NCBI RefSeq assembly: GCF_964019385.1
Contig: NC_088654.1
Location: 25,132,941-25,196,940, forward strand
Reading direction: 5' to 3'
Source of the DNA: Sycon ciliatum
Taxonomy: Eukaryota > Porifera > Calcarea > Leucosolenida > Sycettidae
Length of the DNA stretch: 64,000 nucleotides
A program made the position numbers and the translations under genes. This document shows, piece after piece, positions 54,441 through 63,750 of the stretch. Position 1 is the stretch's first letter; each line of letters starts with the position of its first letter. The notes beneath the pieces were generated by a model. It saw only the letters and a list, made by a program, of their open reading frames with translations, was not told where the DNA came from and searched no databases.

Positions 54441-55289
54441 GTAAGTGTGTGCACAAGTTGATTGGCCTGGTAAGGGTGCAGCCAGGGATTGGTGGTTACA
54501 CCTGAACATAGTCGGAAAGTTTGGGGTGGGGGGTGGGGGGGGGGGGCTGTTTGACCCCCCCCCACCCCCACCCCACCACCGCCGCCGCCGCCACGACAAC
54601 CACCACCACCACCACCACCACCACCACCACCACCACCACCACCAACTGGATCCGCCTCTGCCTTTAAAAGTTGTCACTCAGAGCTGTTCCATATGCTGAT
54701 GTATACTGAATAACTGTGCGCTCTTGGCATAGATTGCCAATTTGTCATCCATCACTGTTCAATATGCAAGGTCATACCGGATAGATTCGCACTGCTGGTT
54801 CTTATGTGGGCGTGTTTTGCTGTCCAATTGCATCCTTGTGATGAGGGGTACTGAGTGGAGGAAAGTCAGAGTTGTGGCGAGCTATTCTTGTCCGCTGCCG
54901 CTCACACTACTGTTCACCGTCCACTGTTGTGATGACTTATGTAACATTATCTTCTGCAAAGTCTGCCGGTGTACACTTGCTCACCCTGGATCAGGGGGAG
55001 GGGAAGGAATGGGGGATTACAGAAACTCTGGATATTATTGATGCCATATCCAGGACATCACAGGGCAGTGGGGAGTGGTATGATTGGGGTCCGGGTGGTA
55101 TCCCCCGGGAGTACAAGCTCGGATTTTTTGTCCAACTGTTGAACAGGGCACGTTTTAGCACTCTTTTATTGCTTTTTTGGATGAATTGGGTGGACCACCC
55201 TGGACAGAAAGTGGTACGACCATGATCGTACTGTTCGCACCGTGTGTGACGCCCCTGCATGTTGTTCCTCTGTGGTGTGCTCGGCTCAG
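54441..55289. other. Intron with G/C runs and (CCA)n
   Basis: 54522-54660 has G runs, an opposing C run, (CCG)n and (CCA)n, able to form hairpin or G4-type structures. The remainder is unremarkable. Confidence 0.8.
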
Positions 55290-55453
55290 GGCGATGAAAT
55301 ACGTCAAATATATCATTTCCACTTCATTGCCTGGCCGGATCACGATGTACCCAAGTTTGCTACGGGCCTCCTGGGATTTCTAAAGCGTGTGCGACTGGAG
55401 CACAGCCGATGGATGTCCATTGCTCCCGACGCTCCTCTCATTATCCACTGCAG
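55290..55453 (+). CDS. RPTP exon: D1 WPD loop and start of P-loop
   Basis: Acceptor GCTCAG, donor GTGAGG, phase 0 in, 2 out. [18 protein letters not shown] holds the WPD general acid; the usual Gly after the loop His is Asp (HDVP rather than HGVP). GLLGFLKRV follows, and the exon stops inside the catalytic P-loop at APLIIHC plus two bases. Confidence 0.95.
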
Positions 55454-56003
55454 GTGAGGCAAGGGTGCTAGTTCACGTGTGGCCTTGTTCAGATCGTACT
55501 AATTCATCGAGGTCATGTGGAGAGACCGCAGTCTCTCTGGTGCCAGACATGTTTTCTGATAATTTGGCTGACTCAGTTCAAGTTTCAAGCCTTGTACGGC
55601 ATACTATACTCCATCCGACTCTGCAAGTGTTCTTGTGTTTACCTGAGGATGGGCCATGCCCAAAAATTTCGTGATTCAGAGTCAATGTAGCGAGGGTTTT
55701 TACCAGCAAAGAGATCACGACACACAAATGCCTGAGTATCGCCAAAGTCGCACCAACCTCTTATTCACAAGAGATCTGTGTGTGTGTTATTTTGTTTGTG
55801 TGTGTATGTGTGTGTATGTGTTTGTGTGTACGTGTACGTGCGTGTGTGCATGCGTGTGCGTGTGTTTGTGCATGCATTTTGTCTGTGTGTGTCTGCATAT
55901 GTGTCACAATGTGCATCTGTGGTTTTTTGTTTGTTTGTTTGTTTTTTGTCTATGGGTGTGCCTGTATGTCTGCATGGCTGCCTGCATGTGTGACGCTATG
56001 CAG
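55454..56003. other. Intron
   Basis: A TGTGTGT-rich patch at 55776-55910 and a GTTT repeat at 55920-55945. No gene. Confidence 0.65.
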
Positions 56004-56139
56004 TGCTGGAGTAGGACGTACGGGTGCCCTGATCGCCATTGACACACAACTGGACCGGGTTGCAGCAGAAACTGACATTGATATCTACAAGTGCGTACAC
56101 GACATGCGCTGTCGTCGACAGCAGATGGTGCAGACAATG
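56004..56139 (+). CDS. RPTP exon: D1 catalytic P-loop and Q-loop
   Basis: Acceptor TATGCAG, donor GTGAGA, phase 2 in, 0 out. With the previous exon the site reads HCSAGVGRTG, the invariant PTP nucleophile loop. IDTQLDRVAAETDIDIYKCV and RRQQMVQTM follow, with the Q-loop Gln. D1 should be active. Confidence 0.96.
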
Positions 56140-56175
56140 GTGAGAATGCAATAGTCACGATTGGAACACCTGCTG

Positions 56176-56703
56176 TATAGTAAGGGAGGGGAGGAGAAAT
56201 GGGAGGGGAGTGGAGGAGAGATGGGAGGGGAGGGGAGAAGAGATGGGAGGGGAGGGGAGATGGGAGGGGAGGAGAAATGGGAGTGGAGGAGAGATGGAAG
56301 GGGAGGGGAGAAGAGATGGGATGGGAGAGGAGATGGGAGGGGAGGAGAAAGGGGAGGAGAGGGGAAAAGAGATAGGAGAGAAGGGGAGATGGGAGAGGAG
56401 GAGAGAGGGGAGGGAGGGAGGGAGGAGAACTGGGAGGGGAGGAGAGATGGGCGGGGAGGGGAGAAGAGATGGGAGGGGAGGGGAGAAGGAAGGGGAGGAG
56501 AGATGGGAGGGGAGGAGAAAGGCAAGGGAGGAGAGATTTGATGGGATGGGAGGAGAGATGGGAGGTGAGGAGAGATGGGAGGAAAGGAGAGATGGGAGGA
56601 AAGGAGGAGAGCTGGGAGGGGAGGGGAGGAGAGCTGGGAGAGAAGGCAGAAGAGATCGGACGGGAGGGGAGATGGGAGGGGAGAAGAAGGGAGGGGAGGA
56701 GAG
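56176..56703. repeat. G/A-rich tract, 520 bp
   Basis: GGGGAGGAGAGATGGGAGG-type units, almost free of C, start 40 bp after the catalytic exon. It gives long spurious frames on both strands. It could adopt triplex or G-rich structures. Confidence 0.95.
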
Positions 56704-57094
56704 CGATTCAGATTAAACCTGTAATGAAGAGGGTCGTGATTATGGACACACATGCACTTGCATGGAAGACAAGGTGCACATCAATCAGTGGTTCACCCTC
56801 AGAATCATGGGAAGATGAATACTGCATCAAGGGCAGATGAACATCAAGAGTAGAAGAATACTGCTTTTGATGTGAAGTGGTCTGAACCCGGTTTAGAATG
56901 ATTCTGAGCGGCATGATGAATTGAATGATGGACGCATACAAGATGCATGCATATCTTTGACATGTGCTTTTGGCAGTCATTGTGAGATGCATGTACGCAT
57001 ACCCCTACCCAATCCAGCTTCCCATCACCAGCACACCCCCCCCCCCCCCCACACACACACACTGTGAGTGTCACTTGATCTCGGATAGAGTGTA
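56704..57094. other. Intron, middle part
   Basis: A C run then (CA)n at 57035-57062. No gene. Confidence 0.6.
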
Positions 57095-57456
57095 CCGTAT
57101 TTTTCCGGTTGTAAGTCGACCTTTTACGACTAAAAATAGAGAAGAAAGGGTGGGGGTCAACTTACAACCGGGATTCGACTTATAACCGGGAACTATCAGT
57201 ATCTTATAAAACACGACCTGCACTGCATGCACGGGTGCACCATATGTACACATTTTTTGCCAGTTTATTGGCCTTTTTCAAGGATTGGGACGTTATACCC
57301 TCCACTAAGGAATGTTTACATGATTTGTTGTTGTGTTAGTAGAAGGGAGTGGTTAGTAGTGCTTCGTTGGGTGAAAGCTTTAAAACGCAGAATTAAGACC
57401 TCCGGATACGAGGGTCGACCTATAACTGGGGTTGACTTACAACCGGTAAAATACGG
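57095..57456. mobile_element. Tigger-like MITE
   Basis: TA-CCGTATTTTTCCGGTTGTAAG to CTTACAACCGGTAAAATACGG-TA, 362 bp. Termini resemble the Tigger at 105-2146 (CCGTATTTTCCGG), suggesting mobilisation by a related transposase. Confidence 0.88.
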
Positions 57457-57599
57457 TATATCTCGACCGTGCAGCATGCTGATACTCTCCGTTCAAGGTA
57501 AAACAACAAGAGAAGAATCTAGAATCCCTCAAAAATATTATTTTGTGTCCAATGGCACAATGGGAAAACACGTCCTATCCGAGGAATTTCGTATTGGAA

Positions 57600-57780
57600 C
57601 AGTTCTCTCTTTCTCAACCATACAGAGCCAGTACCATGATGATGTTCGCTATTTCCTAGCCTTACAGAATCAGTTCAATTTGCATTTTCTGCTTCTCAAC
57701 CATACACAGAATCCGTACACTTTTTTCTCTTTCTCAACCACGCAGAGTCAGTTCATGTTTGCTGTTTCGTAATCATGCAG
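57600..57780. repeat. Tandem copies of the acceptor region of the next exon
   Basis: TTCTCTTTCTCAACCA-CACAGAGTCAGT-like blocks recur three to four times (near 57610, 57695 and 57735) before the true TCATGCAG|AGCCAATACATG. Confidence 0.7.
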
Positions 57781-57930
57781 AGCCAATACATGTTCATTCA
57801 CGATGCTGTACTTGAGGAGATCCTGTGCGGTTCAACAGCAATCCAACCACAGGACCTGCGCATTCGCATCAAACGTCTCGGCAAGCAGGAAGACGGCAAG
57901 CAGGAGACCATGGCTGCACAGCTTTTATCC
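57781..57930 (+). CDS. RPTP exon: D1 end and D1-D2 linker
   Basis: Acceptor ATGCAG, donor GTGAGT, phase 0-0. SQYMFIHDAVLEEILCGST is the last helix of D1. RIRIKRLGKQEDGKQET is a charged linker leading to D2. Confidence 0.93.
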
Positions 57931-58862
57931 GTGAGTACAACAAGACCCATGCATGCACTGTATGGTGTACAGCACTAACATTAAGTACTTGATTTAAGTA
58001 GATAATTCAGGTAGCTGGCTCAGGTAGCTGATTTACACAGCTGCATATGGGGCATCAGGCTTTCCTCCGGATCAGAGCATCACTGTCTTCATGGAACATT
58101 GTGCCAAATTGATCCTGCAGCTTATAGAGTTGTGGTGTATGATTGTGTGGGCAAGCTTCTATCAGCCAACATACACTGATATTGCATGCAGTAAGTTGAA
58201 GGCTCCTTTTCTGGGCACGTTTGGGACCAGGCACTATCTGCAACTACTGGGGATTTCCCTGCAATGAAATATACAATAATATTATTTGTACCGGTATGCA
58301 AGTAAAATCTTTTTCATGCCGAGATCAATATTTTAATCGCACGATGTAAGTTAATGATAGAGCATTAACTGGCCAAAAGCCTCGGAGAGGGTCCCTGTTT
58401 TAAGCTCTGGTGGTGGCAGTCATGTTTCCGACTTTTCCGGTTTCAATTCCCGCAAACTATGACTATCGGTGCTGTATTGTGTTGAAAGTCCATTCGCATC
58501 TCAGTCAGAGGGGTCAGATGGGTACTGGGCAGAGAGGAGTGCCTATAATAAGGGAGTTCAGCCTCATGTCAGGTACAAAAGGAATACAAACTGAAATGCC
58601 TCCAACAGGGTTCGCTAATAAGCTGAACAGGCTCTGGCTGTGGAGAATGTGGTACCTCGGTTGCCATCAATCGGCCTGATAGAATCCCCGGTCTTCTTGC
58701 CCCGACTTCTGGGATACAATGGCAGCAATAACATAGTGTTTGAACACAGTAGGTCTGTACATGGGGGGGGGGGGGCTTGGCATTCTCCTGGAGCTAACAT
58801 GTCATGCAGTCTCAACAGAAGCTGATAGTCCTACTATTTCACTGTGTCCTCCCATGCCGCAG
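57931..58862. other. Intron
   Basis: About 930 bp. A run of G at 58760-58775. A GGTTTCAATTCCC near 58437 is B-box-like but isolated. No gene. Confidence 0.55.
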
Positions 58863-58962
58863 ACATTGGCCAGTATTAGTCCCCATGCATCACCGGAGAA
58901 CTGTGCTGCAGGCATGCGCGAGGAGAACCGATCAAGGAACAGAGACATGAACAGACTTCCAC
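58863..58962 (+). CDS. RPTP exon: D2 start
   Basis: Acceptor CCGCAG, donor GTAAGT, phase 0 in, 1 out. MREENRSRNRDMNRLP takes the place of the KNRY loop: the Tyr is replaced (RNRD), as in degenerate D2 domains. Confidence 0.87.
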
Positions 58963-59033
58963 GTAAGTCTGCTAACTTAGTGCAAGTGATGCCCCCGGTG
59001 TCAGGGTGACTGCCCATGGTACTGACCTGTCAT

Positions 59034-59320
59034 GGTCTTTGAGTGCAGGTGTTCCCTGAAACCAGGGTGATGTCATGGTCTTTGAGTGCAGGTGTTCCCT
59101 GAAACCAGGGTGATGTCATGGTCTTTGAGTGCAGGTGTTCCCTGAAACCAGGGTGATGTCATGGTCTTTGAGTGCAGGTGTTCCCTGAAACCAGGGTGAT
59201 GTCATGGTCTTTGAGTGCAGGTGTTCCCTGAAACCAGGGTGATGTCATGGTCTTTGAGTGCAGGTGGTCCCTGAAACCAGGGTGATGTCATGGTCTTTGA
59301 GTGCAGGTAGCCTCAGAAAC
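59034..59320. repeat. 43-bp minisatellite
   Basis: Six to seven near-perfect copies of a 43-bp unit beginning GTCATGGTCTTTGAGTGCAG. Each unit contains TGCAG|GTG, a potential acceptor next to a potential donor. Confidence 0.95.
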
Positions 59321-59443
59321 CAGGGCGAACCTAGCATATTACACGCATTTGCGTATTACACCCATAATAAATTTGTGCTGCAGTACAGTGTGTGGATGTG
59401 CATTTGTGTGTGTTCTTTTCTTGCATATGCACTGTGTATCGTG

Positions 59444-59586
59444 TGTGTTGTTGTTGCTGTGGCTGCTCCTGTCATTGTCGCTGCCGCATTTGTTGTTGTC
59501 GTTGTTGTGGTTGTTGTGGTTGTTGTGGTTGTTGCCGACGTTGTTGTCGTTGGCATTGCCGTTGTTGTGATTGTTGTTGTTACTTG
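59444..59586. repeat. GTT/GTC/GTG triplet-rich tract
   Basis: Irregular GTTGTTGTGGTTGTTGTGG repeats run up to the acceptor of the exon at 59595, in place of an ordinary polypyrimidine tract. Confidence 0.85.
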
Positions 59587-59594
59587 TTCTGCAG

Positions 59595-59701
59595 TCGATT
59601 CATCTCGTGTGGTGATTGTTGGAGCTAGTGACCTGGCTGAGAACCAGCCTGAGGACGCAGTACCACCTGGTCCTGTCTACGTCAATGCCAGCTATGTTGA
59701 T
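59595..59701 (+). CDS. RPTP exon: D2, YVNASYVD segment
   Basis: Acceptor TCTGCAG, donor GTAAGA, phase 1 in, 0 out. LDSSRVVIVGASDLAENQ, then GPVYVNASYVD, equivalent to S-x-YINA-x-Y-x-D. Confidence 0.92.
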
Positions 59702-59847
59702 GTAAGAAGAGTGCATGGTGCTAGTGTAACGTATCGTGCTTACAAGTTGCCTACACCTTGACTCATTTGCGTTATGTTCACATTTACATGCGTCTCACCT
59801 TGCACACTTCACTCTCACTGCCACACCTGTACATTAGCACCAGAATA

Positions 59848-60056
59848 CTGTAATTTCACAAATTTTCGGTGTACTTTTATTTTCGGTACTTTCGGTGCGT
59901 CTGTTTCACACCTAAAATTTCAATACACCGAACAAACACTAACACACATAATCCAATAGGGAACTGCTTCTCTGTACCGAAAATTTCTGTTTACCTAACC
60001 TAGCCTGTTGCCCTCATACCGAAAATATTGAGCACCGAAAATTTCTGAAATTAGAG
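59848..60056. mobile_element. MITE (ACCGAAAATTTC family)
   Basis: TA-flanked, about 209 bp: CTGTAATTTCACAAATTTTCGG at the left; AGCACCGAAAATTTCTGAAATTAGAG at the right. Related to 50771-50999 but more diverged. Confidence 0.75.
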
Positions 60057-60353
60057 TACTAGGTTGACTATCTAAAGGCTGCTGCTTGGGTTCTCATCAT
60101 TCTTCTCCGATGCTAATCAAGACTTGACATGGCGTCAGACGTGGGAGTTCCAACCCACGCCTGCATAAGTAGGCATGGAGTATAGAGGGGGGTATGAAAG
60201 TATGGAATCAAGCAAGAGTATGAGACTCTGAGGCATGGCTGATCAAATACGAGTATGAATGAATGTTTGCAAGTGTATGCGGGATGTGGTTGACTGAATA
60301 GTTTAGGAATCATGAAATGATTTTGAAAGAAGACTTAGTCGAAGGGAAACATA

Positions 60354-60500
60354 TTAGCACAGAAGGAGACGAAGCCAGTTGTAAATCTGACGAGGCCTTT
60401 CGTTGTGCTTCACCACATTATCACCGTCTATTGATTTGAGAAGCAATGGTACGAAAGGCCTCATCAGATGTTCAACTGGCTTCGTCTCTCCGTGTGCTAA
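60354..60500. mobile_element. Foldback MITE
   Basis: TTAGCACAGAAGGAGACGAAGC is inverted as GCTTCGTCTCTCCGTGTGCTAA. AGGCCTTTCGT is inverted within. 147 bp, no ORF. Confidence 0.8.
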
Positions 60501-60590
60501 GAATCATTGAATGTTTCAACGCATGACATGTGTTTGTGCATGGGTAATGAACGACTCTTGCCTACTGGTGTGTGCGTGTGCCTTGTGCAG

Positions 60591-60725
60591 GGTCTACACA
60601 ACAAGGGTGTGTTCATAGCTACGCAGGGACCACTCACCAGCACTGTCGTCGAGTTCTGGGCAATGGCCTGGGAGAACTTCACACACAGCATTGTCAACCT
60701 GACACAGCTGATGGAACATGACAAG
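60591..60725 (+). CDS. RPTP exon: D2, ATQGP / EFW segment
   Basis: Acceptor TGTGCAG, donor GTGTGT, phase 0-0. GLHNKGVFIATQGPLTSTVV, EFWAMAWENFTHSIVNLTQL. The motif is E-F-W where active domains have D-F-W. Confidence 0.94.
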
Positions 60726-60763
60726 GTGTGTATACTCGGACCGATACGATTACATATATACTA

Positions 60764-60914
60764 CAGTGGTGCCGGGCAAGTGAATTCCGACCACTGATTT
60801 CCGTGCTCGAGTGCAGCACCGATTCTAGCCGTCTCTATTTCGTAGCGTACTAGTAACTAGGTCTTACAGTGTGAGTGCACCACCCCAGGTGTCGGATTTC
60901 AGTTGCCAGCACTT
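60764..60914. mobile_element. MITE (TGAAATCCGAC family)
   Basis: TA-CAGTGGTGCCGGGCAAGTGAA at the left is inverted as TTCAGTTGCCAGCAC at the right, with CCGAC/GTCGG inside. TA flanks at 60762 and 60915. Confidence 0.72.
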
Positions 60915-61407
60915 TAGGTTCAATCCTAAAGTCCTGCTTGGCAGTGGAAGGATTTGCAAACCATGCTGCGGCACACAGTCAATTGGGAACGCATGCCCTA
61001 AGATAAGAGTGTTGTGAATGGAACTTTCAGTCTCCGGCCACTTTGTAGTCGGTCCGATCAACTCACCTCTCATCGCTTTTGGCGCTGCATCGGTACATTG
61101 ACGCTTAACTCGAGGATGGTGGAAATGCTTCGGATGCGGAAAAATCAATTCGACTGAGTCCGTTGAGATTTGGTATTCCACCTGTAATGGCACCTTTGGA
61201 GTTCACCATTTCATTCACAGCACTTTATGCAACTAAAGCCATAGTTAGTGTTCCACCTGTAATGGCACCTTTGGAGTTCACCATTTTCATTCACAGCACG
61301 TTATGTTTTGTAACTAAAGGCATTATCTAAACATGTACGGGTGTGCATGTCTTCAGATCAGAGACTGGTAATACACGTGCATGCCTGCCGACTTTCTGTG
61401 TGTGCAG
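60915..61407. other. Intron with 75-bp direct repeat
   Basis: TTCCACCTGTAATGGCACC ... TTCATTCACAGCAC occurs at about 61174-61226 and 61250-61301. No gene. Confidence 0.8.
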
Positions 61408-61539
61408 GAGATGTGCGCCCGCTACTGGCCCGAATCAGGCTCCGCCACATATGGACACTTCGAGACCAGTGTGGAGTCCGAGGAGAAGTACGACGACTAC
61501 AGCATCATCAAACTGAGTGTGACCAATACGAAGCAAAAG
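61408..61539 (+). CDS. RPTP exon: D2, ARYWP segment
   Basis: Acceptor TGTGCAG, donor GTGAGA, phase 0-0. EMCARYWPESGSATYGHFET, then DDYSIIKLSVTNTKQK. C-x-R-Y-W-P replaces K-C-x-x-Y-W-P. Confidence 0.93.
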
Positions 61540-61699
61540 GTGAGAGACACTCGGATGGCATCTGCTCACACCTGATGGGGGCGATTTAACCTTTTTGGCC
61601 ACATGGATTTACAGCTTTATTAGCACGGACTTGTAATGCGGAGCACGCCTTTCTGCTATTCTCTCACATTTCTGTACTTGGATCATTCAGATATTTACG

Positions 61700-61775
61700 T
61701 GTGACCTAATTGCTGTGTGACTGTTCCCACGAGGACAAAGTATACACCATCATAATAAGTATTTATCACATGGCA
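61700..61775 (+). repeat. Partial duplicate of the 63154 exon start (copy 1)
   Basis: CCTAATTGCTGTGTGACTGTT, then GAGGACAAAGTATACACCATCA resembles the acceptor and first ~25 nt of the real exon, but the AG acceptor is destroyed (CCCACGAGG). Confidence 0.8.
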
Positions 61776-62763
61776 CGTGATTGTTGCCCGTACTCCAGCG
61801 AATCAGCACCTTTCGCGCCGCGGGCAATAATATGCGATATTGCCCGCAAAAAAATAGTTTATTTGCCCGCAAAAAAATAGTTTATTTCAGTGATCGCGTG
61901 ATTACGACGACTAGTCGACTCTGTCGACTGTACGACTCTACGACGAGTCGCAGTGTAGCATTGAGACGAAGATGGAATTCTTTTTGGAGATGGACATCCC
62001 GGCAATGGACATGGCCTCGGACGTCTGCCGTGTGGTGCTTGCAGGGATCATTAATTTTGTTCAGTCATGTTGGCAGCCTGACCGTCGGTAAGCTTGTGGA
62101 TAAGATTCAGTTCTGCTCGATGTGGTACTGTGATCACAAACAATTATTTGAAATAACACAAATTCAACTCAGCGTCGTGCGTTTTCAGATCCTCGCGAAG
62201 TCACTGCCTGTGTGTGGTCTTCGTGTGCCACGCAAAACTCTTACCAGGCCCATCTGTCCTCTGCCTTCCCCTTTGCTTGAACAACAAACACAACAATTCA
62301 GGACATGATGTTTTGCAATGAAAAATACAGCTATGTGGAGATGAAAAAAAGAAGAAAAATTGTCCTCAGAATTACACACCAGGGAGTCGTCAAATACTTG
62401 CACTTGTTGCAGTACTGTATTTGACAACTTCCTGATACACATGTAAACATGAAGAAACTCTTTGTGGTAGCACTCTTAAATTTTCAACTGAAATTATGAT
62501 TCTGCTGTATTTTATTGTGGTTGCCATGTCTATTGCTATGACGATGCGGTGCCGGCACTTTTTTTCTGTCTCCGTCTTTCAGTACTGTATACTCTCTGAT
62601 GGCCTGTAGCAGACTTTTTGTTAGGGTGTAGGAGAAATATCTTCATTTTTCCTGTTTTGATAATGATAGCACATCAATATACATTGTGGTCATAATGTGT
62701 TGCCATTTGGGCTAGTTTCAACAGCAGCCCAATGGTCTGCTCTGTGGGCCATGTGATAAATTT
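61776..62763. other. Intronic stretch
   Basis: Starts with GCCCGCAAAAAAATAGTTTATTT repeated in tandem (61842-61886). A 40-codon frame near 61972-62092 (MEFFLEMDIPAMDMA...) ends at a potential donor CGGTAAGC; no homology recognised. Confidence 0.45.
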
Positions 62764-62893
62764 GTTATCGCATGGTTGCTGCGGGCCTTATGGCATATTA
62801 TTGCCCCTCGAGGTTAGCCCTCGGGCCTACGGCCCTTGGGCTAACCTCTCGGGGCAATAATATGCCATAAGGCCCTCGCAACCATGCGATAAC
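62764..62893. repeat. 130-bp palindrome
   Basis: GTTATCGCATGGTTGC... is inverted to GCAACCATGCGATAAC with about 60-bp arms and centre near 62828. Possibly a hairpin MITE. Confidence 0.92.
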
Positions 62894-62919
62894 ATATACG
62901 TATTCACTTGGATCACTCA

Positions 62920-63010
62920 TATAATTTTATTTTTTTACATGTGGCCTAATTGCTGTGTGACTGTTCGTAGGAGGACAATGTGCGCACCATCATAAGTATT
63001 TGCCATGGCT
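62920..63010 (+). repeat. Partial duplicate of the 63154 exon start (copy 2)
   Basis: GTGGCCTAATTGCTGTGTGA, then CGTAG|GAGGACAATGTGCGCACC with an intact acceptor, but it diverges after ATCAT into non-PTP sequence. Confidence 0.85.
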
Positions 63011-63153
63011 GGCTATAATCGCCCTCACCTCCTCCTTGATTGGCCTTGGCCATGAGTGTGTGCGTAATAATAACGGTTAATAATTTCTTCACTTCAATCA
63101 CTCATTATAATTATTTACATGTGGCATAATTATTGCTGTGTGACGGTGCGTAG

Positions 63154-63305
63154 GAGGACAATGTACGCACCATCACCCTGTTCCACTACCGGACTTGGGA
63201 AGAGCAAAAATGTCCGCCGTCACCTGGATCAGTGCTGCAGCTCATCGAGCGCCTTCTCAAGAACCAACAGCAGACTGGAAACAAGAAGATCATTGTGCAG
63301 TGCAG
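63154..63305 (+). CDS. RPTP exon: D2 degenerate WPD region
   Basis: Acceptor GCGTAG, donor GTGAGT, phase 0 in, 2 out. EDNVRTITLFHYRTWEEQKC: the WPD Asp position is W-E-E. The exon ends at KKIIVQC plus two bases, so the P-loop starts QCS instead of HCS. Confidence 0.94.
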
Positions 63306-63614
63306 GTGAGTAGGTTGTCATGGTCACATGTTTCAACATGGCCGATCTGTGTTGAGTACTGCATATGGCATACCTGCCGCCCATCCCGATTTAGCATGGA
63401 CAGTCCGGATATCGAGGGTGGTAATAGGCACCCAAAAGTGCATTAGTCACATGCCTTGCGGCTACATTTGTATACATTTTCATACCTAGGTATGTCACTG
63501 TCCCCACCTCAGGTTTGCAACGGTTGGCAGTTATAACATGGGTACAACTGTTTCAGCCTGTAGATAGAGATGGTCCGGTATGCACTAGACAGATGTGTGA
63601 TGTGTGTCCTGCAG

Positions 63615-63750
63615 CGATGGCTGTGGCCGCAGCGGTGCCTTCATCGCCCTGTATCGCAGCCTGGAGCGCATGAAGCTGGAGAATGTGGTCGACGTCTTCC
63701 AAACAGTCAAATCGATGAGAACCCAGCGGCCGCACATGGTTTGCACCGAG
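63615..63750 (+). CDS. RPTP exon: D2 degenerate P-loop
   Basis: Acceptor CTGCAG, donor GTTAGT, phase 2 in, 0 out. The joined loop reads [10 protein letters not shown], keeping Cys and Arg but with Q for H, D for A and C for [14 protein letters not shown] shows Cys where the Q-loop Gln is expected. The last helix of D2 and the C-terminus lie beyond the window. Confidence 0.94.

Noticed and set aside
56085..56840. Large Gly/Glu-rich and Ser/Pro-rich frames
   Set aside because: Low-complexity product of the G/A-rich tract, overlapping intron sequence of the RPTP gene.
59034..59320. 43-bp direct repeats considered as a CRISPR-like array
   Set aside because: Units are contiguous with no unique spacers and lie in an animal gene intron; it is a minisatellite.
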